Assembly: GCA_029983625.1 (NCBI GenBank) | Contig: JASBZF010000002.1 | Location: forward strand, 1-53,621 | Source of the DNA: Pauljensenia sp. | Lineage (GTDB): Bacteria > Actinomycetota > Actinomycetes > Actinomycetales > Actinomycetaceae | Reading direction: 5' to 3' | Length of the DNA stretch: 53,621 nucleotides | In this document: piece by piece, positions 8,666 to 18,580 of the stretch | How the letters are laid out: each line of letters opens with the position of its first letter | Position numbering within the stretch: position 1 is the first letter of the stretch | The notes under the pieces: generated by a model | The model's input: the letters and a program-made list of their open reading frames with translations, nothing else | Told to the model about the DNA's origin: nothing | Databases searched by the model: none | Program-made: the position numbers and the translations under genes

Positions 8666-9796
8666 ATGTCCGTCTCAATCGATCAGGTCATGACCGCCCT
8701 CGAAGCCGTTACCGATCCTGAAATCCACCGTCCGATCACCGAACTCAACATGGTGTCCCCCGACCTCGTCACTATCGACGGGGCGACGGTAACGGTCAAG
8801 GTTCTTCTCACCACAGCCGCTTGTCCTTTGCGCAACACGATCGCTGCTGATATTAAAAAAACCCTCAGCGCACTGACCGGCGTGGAAAGCGTGCATGTTG
8901 CAACGGGCGTGATGGACGAGGAACAAAAGAAAGCGCTGCGTGAAAAGCTCAACGGAGGGCGTCCCGAAAAGGAAATCCCCTTCGCTCAGCCCGGCTCACT
9001 CACCCGCGTGATTGCAGTCACCTCCGGTAAGGGTGGCGTGGGTAAGTCCTCAATGACAGCGAATCTCGCAGCCGCAATGGCCTCATCTGGGCTTAAAGTC
9101 GGAGTCATGGATGCCGACATTTACGGCTTTTCCATCCCTCGGATGCTCGGTGTCACCCATGACCCGCAAGTGATTGACGGCATGATTATCCCTCCCGTTG
9201 GGGCCGCCGGAGTGAAGGTCATCTCTATCGGCATGTTCGTTCCCGATAGTCAGCCTGTGATTTGGCGTGGCCCTATGCTGCACAGGGCCCTGCAGCAATT
9301 CCTCGCCGATGTTTTCTGGGGAGATCTTGACGTTCTCCTCATCGACATGCCTCCCGGAACCGGCGATGTCGCAATTTCCGTCGCACAACTCATTCCGGCC
9401 TCGCAGATCCTTGTCGTCACCACCCCGCAGGTTGCCGCCGCAGAAGTTGCCGAACGTGCCGGTTCCATCGCCACGCAAACACAGCAGCGGGTGATCGGTG
9501 TCGTTGAAAACATGTCCTTCCTCCCGCAAGCTGACGGCTCTCGCCTGGAAATTTTCGGAAACGGTGGCGGCACATCAGTGTCTTCGCGTCTGAGCGCGCA
9601 GCTCGGATATGAAGTTCCGCTTCTCGCCCAGGTTCCACTCGATATTGCACTTCGCGAGGGCGGAGATAGCGGTCGCCCCGTTGCACTCGATAACAGTCCG
9701 GCAAGTGACGTGCTCACTTCGCTGGGGGAAACTCTTGGAGCAAGCACACGAGGACTTGCGGGACGCCCACTCGGGGTCTCCCCCATCACCCGCTGA
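8666..9796 (+). CDS. mrp: Mrp/NBP35-type iron-sulfur cluster carrier ATPase
   Basis: 376 aa. An N-terminal MIP18/DUF59 domain (about 5-80) is followed by a P-loop ATPase with the deviant Walker A VTSGKGGVGKSSMTANLA (about 115), the switch DADIYGFSIPRMLG, and DVLLIDMPPGTGDVAISVAQ. The usual CxxC cluster-binding motif is not evident near VVENMSFLPQADGS, as in many actinobacterial Mrp proteins. Its role is transfer of Fe-S clusters to apoproteins in the cytoplasm. A 220-base gap with its own -10 box separates it from the DUF1003 gene. Confidence 0.93.
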   Translation: MSVSIDQVMTALEAVTDPEIHRPITELNMVSPDLVTIDGATVTVKVLLTTAACPLRNTIAADIKKTLSALTGVESVHVATGVMDEEQKKALREKLNGGRPEKEIPFAQPGSLTRVIAVTSGKGGVGKSSMTANLAAAMASSGLKVGVMDADIYGFSIPRMLGVTHDPQVIDGMIIPPVGAAGVKVISIGMFVPDSQPVIWRGPMLHRALQQFLADVFWGDLDVLLIDMPPGTGDVAISVAQLIPASQILVVTTPQVAAAEVAERAGSIATQTQQRVIGVVENMSFLPQADGSRLEIFGNGGGTSVSSRLSAQLGYEVPLLAQVPLDIALREGGDSGRPVALDNSPASDVLTSLGETLGASTRGLAGRPLGVSPITR

Positions 9797-9864
9797 ACCT
9801 GCCTCTGTACGGCACGCTAGGCGATACTCTGAAGGCACTGCAAGATACCAGTATCGGAGAAGAT

Positions 9865-10494
9865 ATGGCTGATAAAGCCCAATCCTGGGTATTCGTAGAG
9901 GATTACATTCCTGAATCCGAGACGGTCCGAGAGGCCCGAGCCGCCGCAATTGAACTCGGAGCAGACCCGGTTTCCCCCGGAACGGGTGCGTCCTTGCGGA
10001 TGCTTGCTGCCGTCGCAGGAGCAAAAGCCGTCCTCGAAGTGGGTACGGGAGCTGGAGTGTCGGGCCTGTGGCTTCTTGACGGGATGCCCGCCGACGGAGT
10101 CCTCACGTCTATCGACTCCGAAGTCGAGTTTCATAAACAGGCACGCCGTGCATTCACGCAAGCCCGCGTTTCTTCTCAGCGCACTCGCCTCATCGCTGGC
10201 CGTGCCTTAGATGTTTTACCGCGTATGGCTGCTGGCGGCTACGACATGATTGTTCTGGATGCGGATGTTCACGAAACCCCGGAATATCTCGATCATGCGG
10301 TGCGTGTCCTACGCCCAGGCGGATTCATCGCTTTCGTTCATGCGCTGTGGGGCGATCAGGTTGCCGATCCGGCCCGACGTGATTCACAGACCGTTGTGTG
10401 TCGTGAAGTTGTGCGTTTCCTCGCAGAATCTCCTGATTTCACTCCTGCGCTCTTACCGGTCGGTGACGGTCTCGCCGTCGCGGTGAAACGCTGA
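9865..10494 (+). CDS. SAM-dependent O-methyltransferase family protein
   Basis: 209 aa. The class I methyltransferase fold of the catechol/caffeoyl-CoA type is recognisable: VLEVGTGAGVSGLWLLDG (motif I, about 53-70), LTSIDSEVEFHKQARRAF (acidic motif II) and YDMIVLDADVHETPEYLDHAVRVLRPGG (metal-site Asp and motif IV/V). A GGAG ribosome-binding site lies five bases before ATG. The family matches M. tuberculosis Rv1220c, found in the same neighbourhood; its substrate is unknown. Confidence 0.88.
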   Translation: MADKAQSWVFVEDYIPESETVREARAAAIELGADPVSPGTGASLRMLAAVAGAKAVLEVGTGAGVSGLWLLDGMPADGVLTSIDSEVEFHKQARRAFTQARVSSQRTRLIAGRALDVLPRMAAGGYDMIVLDADVHETPEYLDHAVRVLRPGGFIAFVHALWGDQVADPARRDSQTVVCREVVRFLAESPDFTPALLPVGDGLAVAVKR

Positions 10495-10613
10495 TCTTTC
10501 TGTCGCTATTGAGGTGAGTTCTTCTGTAGTGAGGAGTAGCACGGCGGCATGATCTGCCAGAGTCAGAGATTACACAAAACAAGATCGCTTCAGGAGCGTT
10601 ACTTTCAATGAAG

Positions 10614-10649
10614 GTGGGGCACCGTGACACAAGTGCCAGGGTGCCCCAC
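10614..10649 (-). terminator. Terminator hairpin between O-methyltransferase and DUF3117 genes
   Basis: GTGGGGCACC and GGTGCCCCAC form a perfect 10-bp stem with a 16-base loop, between two converging genes. Neither side has a long T-run, so strand is uncertain; it is 21 bases after the DUF3117 stop. Confidence 0.6.
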
Positions 10650-10670
10650 ACAGAGAAAACGAGAAGAATC

Positions 10671-10835
10671 TCAGACTGCGGCGTTTAATGCCGTCGCCAG
10701 TTCGCTTGCCTCATCGGGAGTGAGCTCGATGACGAGGCGACCGCCACCCTCGCTCGGGATGCGCATGACGATTCCGCGCCCCTCTTTTGTGGCCTCCAGC
10801 GGGCCGTCACCGGTCCTCGGCTTCATCGCTGCCAT
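10671..10835 (-). CDS. DUF3117 small conserved actinobacterial protein
   Basis: 54 aa: MAAMKPRTGDGPLEATKEG at the N-terminus and RLVIELTPDEASELATALN at the C-terminus, the complete and characteristic DUF3117 sequence (M. tuberculosis Rv1211 type). AAGGAG stands six bases before ATG 10835, which excludes the longer upstream frame. The function is unknown. The LOG gene ends about 100 bases upstream on the same strand. Confidence 0.93.
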   Translation of the reverse strand: MAAMKPRTGDGPLEATKEGRGIVMRIPSEGGGRLVIELTPDEASELATALNAAV

Positions 10836-10938
10836 GTACCGCTCCTTGTCCCTTTTCGTCTGCACACGCGCGTCACGCGGCAGTATCATGATCTACTTTA
10901 GCCGCAATCGGCCTGAATCACACGACAAGCACAACAGA

Positions 10939-11673
10939 TCAACGGCCGAGGACGAAGCGGACAGCTTCTTCTGGTTCGTCCACGACATGAATGAGATCCA
11001 GCTCAGCTTCGTCGAGGGTACCTTCGGCGATCATCGAATCAGCCACCCAATCGATCAACCCTCGCCAGTAGTCGCTGCCGACGAGGACGATCGGGAAGGA
11101 ACGAATCTTTGAGGTCTGCACAAGGGTGAGGGCTTCAAAAAGCTCATCCATCGTCCCAAAACCGCCGGGCATCGCAATAAACCCTGAAGAATACTTCACG
11201 AACATGGTCTTGCGGGCAAAGAAATAACGAAAGTTAATCCCAATATTGACCCAAGGATTCATCGAATGTTCGTGCGGGAGTTCGATACCTAAGCCGATTG
11301 ACTGACCTCCCGCATCCCACGCCCCTTTGTTTGCTGCCTCCATCGTTCCAGGACCACCGCCGGTCATGACAGCAATCCCCTCAGCAACGAGGAGCTTGCC
11401 GATCTCATAGGCGAGCTTCCAGTATCGAGAATCCTCACGAGTACGTGCCGAACCGAAAACAGAAACCGCGTCGCCCACTTCAGACAGGGCTCCGAAGCCT
11501 TCAACAAACTCAGCTTGGATACGTAAGACGCGCCAAGGATCTTCATGCAGCCACTGTGCGGATGTTTGAGCTTCAAGGAGACGCGTATCCGAAGTCTCTT
11601 TAGGGATCGCGTTTCCGCGAAGAATGACGGGGCCACGCTGGTAGATCCTCCGGGACGACTGATCGTTGCTCAT
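10939..11673 (-). CDS. LOG family (TIGR00730) nucleotide 5'-monophosphate phosphoribohydrolase-like protein
   Basis: 244 aa, Rossmann-like. Key motifs: VSVFGSARTREDSRYW, MTGGGPGTMEAANKGAWDAGGQSIGLGIELPHE, and PGGFGTMDELFEALTLVQ (the PGGxGTxxE signature with catalytic Glu). Family members were once annotated as lysine decarboxylases but are cytokinin-activating type nucleotide hydrolases. GAAGGAGA lies a few bases before ATG. M. tuberculosis Rv1205 is a homologue near the same gene set. Confidence 0.9.
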   Translation of the reverse strand: MSNDQSSRRIYQRGPVILRGNAIPKETSDTRLLEAQTSAQWLHEDPWRVLRIQAEFVEGFGALSEVGDAVSVFGSARTREDSRYWKLAYEIGKLLVAEGIAVMTGGGPGTMEAANKGAWDAGGQSIGLGIELPHEHSMNPWVNIGINFRYFFARKTMFVKYSSGFIAMPGGFGTMDELFEALTLVQTSKIRSFPIVLVGSDYWRGLIDWVADSMIAEGTLDEAELDLIHVVDEPEEAVRFVLGR

Positions 11674-12002
11674 TCTTTCTCCTTCACTCGTGCGCTCAAG
11701 GTGAGCATATTCGCAAGCCCTCGTTAATGTGAGCTGCTACGAATGACGTTCTACGTCGTCACACTGCATTTTTCAGTTCCGTACTGACTCAGCACGTCCT
11801 CCCCGCCGCCTCATGCACCTGGACTTATCTCGACCTACCTCAACGCATCACAGAAAACCTCAATGTCAGGAGCTTGCCCTTAAAGCACCACATTCTGTCC
11901 CAAAACCCTATACTGAGGAGTGCTTTATGCTCGCGCGAAGGTGCGGAGCAGTGAAGATCTGCTTTCTTGGACGTGCAAGAAAGCCGGATGGAAAGGGCCA
12001 CA
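11674..12002. other. Divergent intergenic region, LOG gene / beta-galactosidase
   Basis: 329 bases without a convincing gene. It contains TATACT at 11909-11914, a near-consensus -10 pointing to the beta-galactosidase gene (predicted leader about 80 bases), and on the other strand TATGCT near 11704-11709 for the LOG gene. No clear -35 hexamer or operator was found. Confidence 0.5.
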
Positions 12003-15000
12003 ATGTTCAAATCTTTCTCCACCGCATGTGGAGAACCTGGGATGGGAAGCAAACGCTTCGCGGCTTTCGCGCTCACTGCAGGATTATTACTCGCAGGCTC
12101 GGGAGCAGCGGTTGCAGCAGATGACGAATCTGCAACCCTCCGATCAGTGAATCCAACTCAGATGAATTCCATTCCCGAAGTTGTACATGCAAATGCTTAC
12201 AACGATGCTGGGACTCGTCTCACGAGTTTTAACGAGAACTGGAAGTTCAAACTCGGTGACGTTTCAGGCGCTGAGGGAAGCGTATTTGACGATTCCACGT
12301 GGACGAACATCAATGTTCCCCACGACTACTCAATCGACCAGGAGTTCACCCTATCCGGCGAAGCTGAAAGTGCCTACAAACTCGGAGGTGTCGGCTGGTA
12401 TCGCAAGACCTTCCAGCTTGGCTCCCCCCTTGAAAACAAACGCATTTTCTTGAACTTCGATGGCGTGTACATGGACGCAACTGTGTACGTCAACGGAACA
12501 GAAGTTGCCTCACACCCCTACGGGTACTCGCCCTTCCAAGTCGATATTACTGAACAGGCCAAAATCGGTGGAGAAAACACTGTTGCCGTTCGGGTGAACA
12601 ATCAGATTCCTTCGAGCCGCTGGTACTCCGGTTCTGGTATCGGCAGGGACGTGGATCTCATCACGACCGACCCCGTTCACTTTGAAGGCAACGGCGTGAC
12701 GGTTTCTGCGCCCGGACTTTCAGGCAGCACCGACTCCGTCGCCACTCATGTGAGCGCACGTGTACGCAACGATTCCACGCAAGCACAAAATATCTCGCTC
12801 GTCACCACGGTATTCCCGAAAGGCGGAGCGGAAAATACCGCGATCGGAACTGCGACATCTGAAGCTCAGTCCGTAGCTGCGGGCGCTGTTGCCACCATTG
12901 AGTCAGACTTCACGGTCACCAATCCGACACTCTGGTCAACCACCAATCCGACGCTCTACACCGTGCGTACCGAAATTCAGGTGGACGGCACAACCGTAGA
13001 CACTGTGAACACTGATTTCGGCTACCGCTACTTTAACTTCGACGCAAACACAGGCTTTTCCCTCAATGGGCAGAATCTGAAGCTCAAGGGTGTTTCGATG
13101 CACCACGATCAGGGCGCGCTCGGTTCAGTTTCCACTCGCGCCGCTCTTGAACGCCAAGTGCGGATTTTGAAGGACATGGGTGTGAACTCGATTCGCACCA
13201 CCCACAACCCCGCCGCTCGTGAACTCATCGATATCTGCAATGAGCAAGGCATCTTACTGATCGAAGAGTTTTTCGACGGTTGGACAAGTCAAAAGAACTC
13301 GAACCGCTTCGATTACTCGCGTTTCTTCAATCAGCAGATGACAAGCGGCTCACTGATCGGAGCCGACAGCGCTAAGACCTGGGCACAGTTCGATCTTGAG
13401 CAGACCATCGCACGCGACGTGAACGCGCCCTCGATCATCATGTGGTCTCTTGGCAATGAAGTGACCGAAGGGACCAGAGGGGTTCCCGGTTACCAGGGTA
13501 TCCAGCACAACCTGATCCAATGGACCAAGGCGAAGGATTCGACACGTCCCGTAACTGTGGGTGACAACAAGTTCAAGGGCGGATCAACCGAAATGTACCC
13601 CGCAGACATTGCTGCTGCAGGTGGTATTAACGGCTTCAATTACATGGATGGCAGCAAATACGACCGCACCCACAACACCAATCCGACCTGGAAGATCTAC
13701 GGATCAGAAACTGCTTCAGCAGTCAACAGCCGTGGAATCTACAACGTCCTCGGTAGCCGTCAAGATGCAGGCGGACAGCAACTCACCTCCTACGATTATT
13801 CCGCAGTGCCCTGGGGCCACGTCGCCTCCCAAGCCTGGTATGACGTGCTCACGCGCGACTTCGTTGCAGGCGAATACGTCTGGACAGGTTTCGACTATCT
13901 CGGTGAGCCGACCCCGTGGAACGGCATCACCGCAGGCAAACCCGGTAACGCTTCATGGCCAGCTCCGAAGAACTCCTACTTCGGCATCATCGACACCGCA
14001 GGTCTGCCAAAAGATTCCTTCTACTTCTACCAAAGCCAGTGGAACGATTCGCTACACACGCTCCACATTTTGCCGACGTGGAACGAAAACGTGGTGAAGA
14101 AGGACACGCAAAACCGTGTCCCTGTGGTGGTATACACCGACGCTGATGCCGTAGAGCTTTTCTTCACACCGGAAGGATCGACCACGCCACAGTCGCTCGG
14201 TAAGAAGAGCTTCACCACACGCACCACCCCTGCCGGTTTCACCTACCGGATCAACGAGGGCGCAGACAAGTCCTCCGCGACACACCAGAACCTGTACTTC
14301 ACCTGGCAAGTCCCCTTCAATGCGGGCACCCTCACTGCTAAGGCGTACACGGCTGATGGCACTGCAATCGACACGAGTTCATGGTCTGGACGTCAGTCGG
14401 TCACCACCACAGGTGCCGCTACCACACTCAAAGCAAGCGTTGATCGCAGCGCAATCACAGCTGACGGCACCGACCTCGCGTATGTTCACGTGCAGGTCAC
14501 CGACAAGGACGGCAACACGGTTCCCGATGCGAAAAACACTGTGTCCTTCACAGTAACCGGTGCTGGCACACTCCTTGGCGTTGATAACGGTAGCTCCCCC
14601 GACCACCAGTCCTACAGGGACAATAACCGCAAGGCTCACGCCGGTGAACTCATCGCTATCGTGCAGTCCACCAAGAATGCCGGACAGTTCACAGTGACCG
14701 CCTCAAGCGACAGCCTTGCGGACGCCTCAGTGTCAGTGACGACCACTCCCAGTGGTCAAGAAAGCGCTCAGACCATCGACTCTTTCAAGTATTCGCGTCA
14801 CATCTACCTCAAGACGGGTTCACAGCTCACGCTCCCTGAAACCGTTGAGGTTCGCTACACCGATGCTTCGACTGAGAACGTGGCACCCGAATGGAAGTCG
14901 CTCACGGACAACCAACTGTCCACCCCCGGTACCTACACGGTGTCAGGAACCGTGAAGGGTGTGGAAATTAAGGTATTCGTGAACGTCATCGACGGTGTTG

Positions 15001-17501
15001 CCGCACTGCTGAACTACTCGACCACCACCCCGATTGGTACAGTCCCCGCACTGCCTGACACTCGCGCAGCAGTACTGCCTGACGGCACGATCAGCAAGGC
15101 ACTGTTCCCCGTTACCTGGAATATGCCTGAAAACTCCGCCTTTGGCAGCGAAGGCACCGTGAAGGTGACGGGCACGGCAAACGTATTCGGTGAAGATATC
15201 GAGGTCAGTGCAAGCGTGCGCGTTCAGACTGAGAATATCCAGATCGGTAAGAACCTGGCACCGGACGCTTTGGAACTCACTCAAAGCCTTGATTCGAGCG
15301 AACAGTCCGACACCTTAGAAGCCATTCGCAACACGCAAAAGGCACACAGCTCCAACACAGCCGGTGGTCCAAACCCGAGCGCATGGTCAAACTGGAGAGC
15401 CTCACAAAACGGCAAGACAACAGCAGATCTGACCTTCGTTTACGCAACGCAACAGCGTTTCGGCAAAGCAACGATCTACTTCTTCCAAGACACAAGCTCA
15501 GCGCGCTGGCCAGAGGCAAACACGACCCGTCTCGAGGTGTCTGAAGACGGTAACGTCTGGACGCCCGTAGCCGCGACCGAAACGATCGGTAATGAAGGTC
15601 CGCAGCGTGTCAAGCCGTACACCTACACCTTCACTCCGGTGAACGCGACCTACGTGCGTGTGAAAGTCACGAACTCGACCGTCCCCACAGGCACGCAGTG
15701 GCGCACATGTACGGGTATCACTGAGATCGAGTTGAACGCTGCTGAAGGAAGTTTCTCCACTTTCAACACGGCAAAGCTCGCTTCGCTCAGCGTGAACGGA
15801 AAAGCCGTCTCTGAAGAAACCCTCAACTCTGGCGAATACTCCACTCGTGCATTGAGTGCCGAAGTCGAGGCAAGCCCCTATGAGAACGCGGCTGTCACCG
15901 TGCTTCCTCCATATGACAACAAGGTGAAGATTCTCCTTGAGTCTGAGGACAACACCACCATGAAGGTCTTCACGATTAACCTCGCAGCTGATGCATCAGA
16001 AACGGAGCTTCCCGCAGATGACGCTTCACGCGATTACCCGATAGCAAAGATCACCCCGACCGCGTTCAGTGAGCACACAGGGGCAGGAGACCGGGTAGAA
16101 GGCCCCGTGCGCCACGCATTCGACGGTAATCTCCGCACGCGCTACCACTCCGAATGGGGCGCTGGTGAACCGCCCTTTAGCGAGCAACGACTCACTATGG
16201 AACTCGCAGAACCCGCTACCATTGACGCGCTTCGCTACCTGCCTCGTCAGGACGGAAATGTCAACGGCACCGTCACCTCGTACCGCATCGTGTACAGCGA
16301 CAACGGCACGGACTGGCACACCGCCAGCGAAGGCCAGTGGCCAAGTAACGGTGCGGGCTGGCGCATGGCCACCTTCGAGCCTGTGACAGCCAAGTTCTTC
16401 CGTTTGCTGCCACTGCACACCGCAGGTGAAGGCACGCAGGCAAACCGTTTCTTCTCAGCATCTGAGCTTCGCCTGCGCATGGCACCGGAAACCATTGACA
16501 TCAGCACGAACGCCACGGTCACTTCCCCTGCCATTGTGGAGGTAGCCCGAGTGGATACCGAACACCCTGTTGCCTACCCCGAGTTAGCAGCAGCTGGATT
16601 CAAGGTCACTGCTCATGCGAGCGAAGGTACGGACGCTCACGATCTCACCTACGGCGTAGATTACTTGCTGAGCTTCACCGGCAATGAGTCCGCAGGTGAG
16701 GCAAGCGTGACGATCGAAGGTATCGAAGACTACTCCGGCAGTGTCACCAAGACCTTTACGATCACAGTAAAGACGCCGGAAGTCACTGGCATCGCCATTT
16801 CGAAGGATCCCACGAAGAGCGTGTACACGACCGGTGAGAAACTCGACCCGACAGGACTGACGATCACGGTTTCTTACAGTGATGGTCACCAGGAGCTTGT
16901 CGCGTATACGGATGCTCCCGATCGTTTCGCTTTTACTCCTGCGCTCGATGCGGCACTTGCTGAAGGCGCATCGGAAGTGTCGGTCACTTACGCGGATCAC
17001 GTGGCGAAGTTCGCGATTACGGTGACGCCGAAATCTGTCGATCCCACGGATCCGAGCCACACGACTGATCCGTCTACGCCGGGGGAATCTTCGGTGGTCA
17101 CCCCGCTTGCCCCTTCGTTCATTAACCCCTCTGCGTCCGATCCGGCCTCATGTACGGTCAAGCCCTACGCAAGGGTTCAGGACATGTTGGGTGTGAAGTA
17201 CACGGTCACCCTTGAGGGCACAGAACTCGCGCCTGACTCAGACGGTCGCTATGTCTACCCCTACGCGAAGACCATCGTCGTCACGGCCACACCGCTTGAG
17301 GGCTACACCTTCGCTGCGGATGCTCAGACCGAGTGGTCCTGGACCGCGATTCCGGCTGACAACTGTGCGCACACAGGCTCTACGTTGAGCAAACCTGCAG
17401 CTCTCGCGAAGACCGGTGTCGCCCTCGGCGGAATCGCGCTCCTCGCCTTTGGCTGCGTCGGTCTCTACCTCCGCAGATTCGCCATAGGTTCTGAGAAATA
17501 G
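12003..17501 (+). CDS. Secreted, cell-wall-anchored GH2 beta-galactosidase, multidomain
   Basis: 1832 aa from ATG 12003 (GGAAAGGG upstream). Signal peptide about 1-39 (AFALTAGLLLAGSGAAVA-AD). GH2 sugar-binding, Ig-like and TIM-barrel domains fill about 60-680: acid/base Glu486 in SLGNEV, nucleophile Glu569 in GSETAS. Beyond are a DUF4982-type and a further GH2-associated Ig domain, Big_4-like sandwiches, two F5/8-type discoidin regions (about 1080-1240 and 1340-1490) and a Big_3-like domain near 1590. The C-terminus has LAKTG (1801-1805), a hydrophobic helix and a basic tail, i.e. a class E-type sortase signal. Likely trims galactose from host or dietary glycans at the surface; the substrate is inferred. 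No lac-type transporter lies beside it. Confidence 0.93.
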   Translation: MFKSFSTACGEPGMGSKRFAAFALTAGLLLAGSGAAVAADDESATLRSVNPTQMNSIPEVVHANAYNDAGTRLTSFNENWKFKLGDVSGAEGSVFDDSTWTNINVPHDYSIDQEFTLSGEAESAYKLGGVGWYRKTFQLGSPLENKRIFLNFDGVYMDATVYVNGTEVASHPYGYSPFQVDITEQAKIGGENTVAVRVNNQIPSSRWYSGSGIGRDVDLITTDPVHFEGNGVTVSAPGLSGSTDSVATHVSARVRNDSTQAQNISLVTTVFPKGGAENTAIGTATSEAQSVAAGAVATIESDFTVTNPTLWSTTNPTLYTVRTEIQVDGTTVDTVNTDFGYRYFNFDANTGFSLNGQNLKLKGVSMHHDQGALGSVSTRAALERQVRILKDMGVNSIRTTHNPAARELIDICNEQGILLIEEFFDGWTSQKNSNRFDYSRFFNQQMTSGSLIGADSAKTWAQFDLEQTIARDVNAPSIIMWSLGNEVTEGTRGVPGYQGIQHNLIQWTKAKDSTRPVTVGDNKFKGGSTEMYPADIAAAGGINGFNYMDGSKYDRTHNTNPTWKIYGSETASAVNSRGIYNVLGSRQDAGGQQLTSYDYSAVPWGHVASQAWYDVLTRDFVAGEYVWTGFDYLGEPTPWNGITAGKPGNASWPAPKNSYFGIIDTAGLPKDSFYFYQSQWNDSLHTLHILPTWNENVVKKDTQNRVPVVVYTDADAVELFFTPEGSTTPQSLGKKSFTTRTTPAGFTYRINEGADKSSATHQNLYFTWQVPFNAGTLTAKAYTADGTAIDTSSWSGRQSVTTTGAATTLKASVDRSAITADGTDLAYVHVQVTDKDGNTVPDAKNTVSFTVTGAGTLLGVDNGSSPDHQSYRDNNRKAHAGELIAIVQSTKNAGQFTVTASSDSLADASVSVTTTPSGQESAQTIDSFKYSRHIYLKTGSQLTLPETVEVRYTDASTENVAPEWKSLTDNQLSTPGTYTVSGTVKGVEIKVFVNVIDGVAALLNYSTTTPIGTVPALPDTRAAVLPDGTISKALFPVTWNMPENSAFGSEGTVKVTGTANVFGEDIEVSASVRVQTENIQIGKNLAPDALELTQSLDSSEQSDTLEAIRNTQKAHSSNTAGGPNPSAWSNWRASQNGKTTADLTFVYATQQRFGKATIYFFQDTSSARWPEANTTRLEVSEDGNVWTPVAATETIGNEGPQRVKPYTYTFTPVNATYVRVKVTNSTVPTGTQWRTCTGITEIELNAAEGSFSTFNTAKLASLSVNGKAVSEETLNSGEYSTRALSAEVEASPYENAAVTVLPPYDNKVKILLESEDNTTMKVFTINLAADASETELPADDASRDYPIAKITPTAFSEHTGAGDRVEGPVRHAFDGNLRTRYHSEWGAGEPPFSEQRLTMELAEPATIDALRYLPRQDGNVNGTVTSYRIVYSDNGTDWHTASEGQWPSNGAGWRMATFEPVTAKFFRLLPLHTAGEGTQANRFFSASELRLRMAPETIDISTNATVTSPAIVEVARVDTEHPVAYPELAAAGFKVTAHASEGTDAHDLTYGVDYLLSFTGNESAGEASVTIEGIEDYSGSVTKTFTITVKTPEVTGIAISKDPTKSVYTTGEKLDPTGLTITVSYSDGHQELVAYTDAPDRFAFTPALDAALAEGASEVSVTYADHVAKFAITVTPKSVDPTDPSHTTDPSTPGESSVVTPLAPSFINPSASDPASCTVKPYARVQDMLGVKYTVTLEGTELAPDSDGRYVYPYAKTIVVTATPLEGYTFAADAQTEWSWTAIPADNCAHTGSTLSKPAALAKTGVALGGIALLAFGCVGLYLRRFAIGSEK

Positions 17502-17514
17502 CTCAGTGACTGGG

Positions 17515-17550
17515 AGTGCCCCGCAGGGGTGAGCCCGTGGGGGGCACTTT
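17515..17550 (+). terminator. Terminator of the beta-galactosidase gene
   Basis: AGTGCCCC (17515-17522) and GGGGCACT (17541-17548) form an 8-bp stem 14 bases after the stop codon, followed by a short T-run. An inner CCCC/GGGG pairing is an alternative fold. Confidence 0.75.
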
Positions 17551-17696
17551 CATGCCGCTGAATGCACACCAAGAATGTGAACTCAGTGAAGAGCCTCCGC
17601 TCAGGTTGACGCTCACACAACATGAGGGAGGCAGCACACTCCATCCTCAACAATCTGCATCTCAGCCGCTTCCTGGCCCAAGATACGCCCGAGCGC

Positions 17697-17709
17697 TACC
17701 CTTATCCCC
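17697..17709 (+). promoter_or_regulatory. Leaderless promoter -10 box of PNP gene
   Basis: TACCCT followed by seven bases and ATG 17710. The bases just before the ATG are pyrimidine-rich with no Shine-Dalgarno sequence. The rest of the 160-base gap back to the upstream terminator holds no gene. Confidence 0.6.
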
Positions 17710-18537
17710 ATGACTATTCCTTCTCAGATTTCCACGGCGATTGACAACTCCGTGCGCGCACTGCGCCCCCTGCTCGACGGGATTATCCCAGATATCCTCC
17801 TCGTTCCCGGTTCCGGTTGGGGCAGTGCTGCACACTCGATCGGTCGTGAGATTTTCTCAGTTCCCGCTCCCTCAATTCCCGGTTTCACTGACTCCCCCGT
17901 CGCCGGTCACACAGCCCGCATCCAGTTGCTTGCCCTTGACCACGAAGACGGCCTCCCTTTCCACGCCTTACTGCTCCCTAGGACGCACTTTTACGAGGAA
18001 CGTGGAGCTGATGCTGTCGCACACGCAGTGCGAGTTGCTGCGGCTCTCGGCATCAAAAAAGCCATCCTCACGAATGGATGCGGCTCGGCGAATCCGCAGA
18101 TCAGACCGGGCTGCGTTGCCCTCATCGCCGACCATATCAACCTGACAGCGGCAACTGTTTTACACGGAGCGACCTTCATCGATCTCTCCGACGCATATTC
18201 TCCACGTCTGCGTGCTCTCGTTCACTCGGTAGATTCGACAATCCCGGAAGCCGTATACGCCCAATTCCCTGGGCCTCAGTACGAGACACCCGCAGAGGTA
18301 CGCATGGCGATCGCCCTCGGCGCTGATCTTGTCGGCATGTCCACCGCCCTCGAAACAATCGCGGCACGCGAAGCAGGAGTGGAAGTGCTGGGCCTGTCCC
18401 TCATCACAAACGCGGCAGCGGGCACAACACCAGGTGAATCCCTCTCCCACGAAGAAGTCCTCGAACAGGGTGCCTCCTCGAAAGACCAGCTTGCTCAACT
18501 CCTTGCCCGCATCATTCAGGTGTGGCCACGATACTGA
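17710..18537 (+). CDS. Purine-nucleoside phosphorylase (trimeric, class II)
   Basis: 275 aa. It cleaves inosine/guanosine-type nucleosides with phosphate to base and ribose-1-phosphate. Visible motifs: VPGSGWGSAAHSIG (phosphate loop), GHTARI, LTNGCGSANPQIRPGCVALIADHINLT, QFPGPQYETPAEVRMAIALGADLVGMSTALET (substrate Glu and Met) and LSLITNAAAGTT (purine-binding Asn). It matches the mammalian-like PNP family found in actinobacteria. It stands alone between terminators, so it is probably monocistronic. Confidence 0.94.
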   Translation: MTIPSQISTAIDNSVRALRPLLDGIIPDILLVPGSGWGSAAHSIGREIFSVPAPSIPGFTDSPVAGHTARIQLLALDHEDGLPFHALLLPRTHFYEERGADAVAHAVRVAAALGIKKAILTNGCGSANPQIRPGCVALIADHINLTAATVLHGATFIDLSDAYSPRLRALVHSVDSTIPEAVYAQFPGPQYETPAEVRMAIALGADLVGMSTALETIAAREAGVEVLGLSLITNAAAGTTPGESLSHEEVLEQGASSKDQLAQLLARIIQVWPRY

Positions 18538-18580
18538 ACCCTTCTTCCGTAAAAGAACACGCGGAGAAGAAACACAAAGA

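Noticed and set aside
12046..12059. GAAGC-AAAC-GCTTC inverted repeat resembling a LacI-type operator
   Set aside because: It lies inside the signal-peptide coding sequence, has a non-standard centre, and no LacI gene is nearby.
11927..12124. Possible 65-codon leader ORF before the beta-galactosidase, with GAGGAG six bases before its ATG
   Set aside because: The GAGGAG directly follows the TATACT -10 box and would lie upstream of the transcription start, so it could not act as a ribosome-binding site; the translation is not protein-like.
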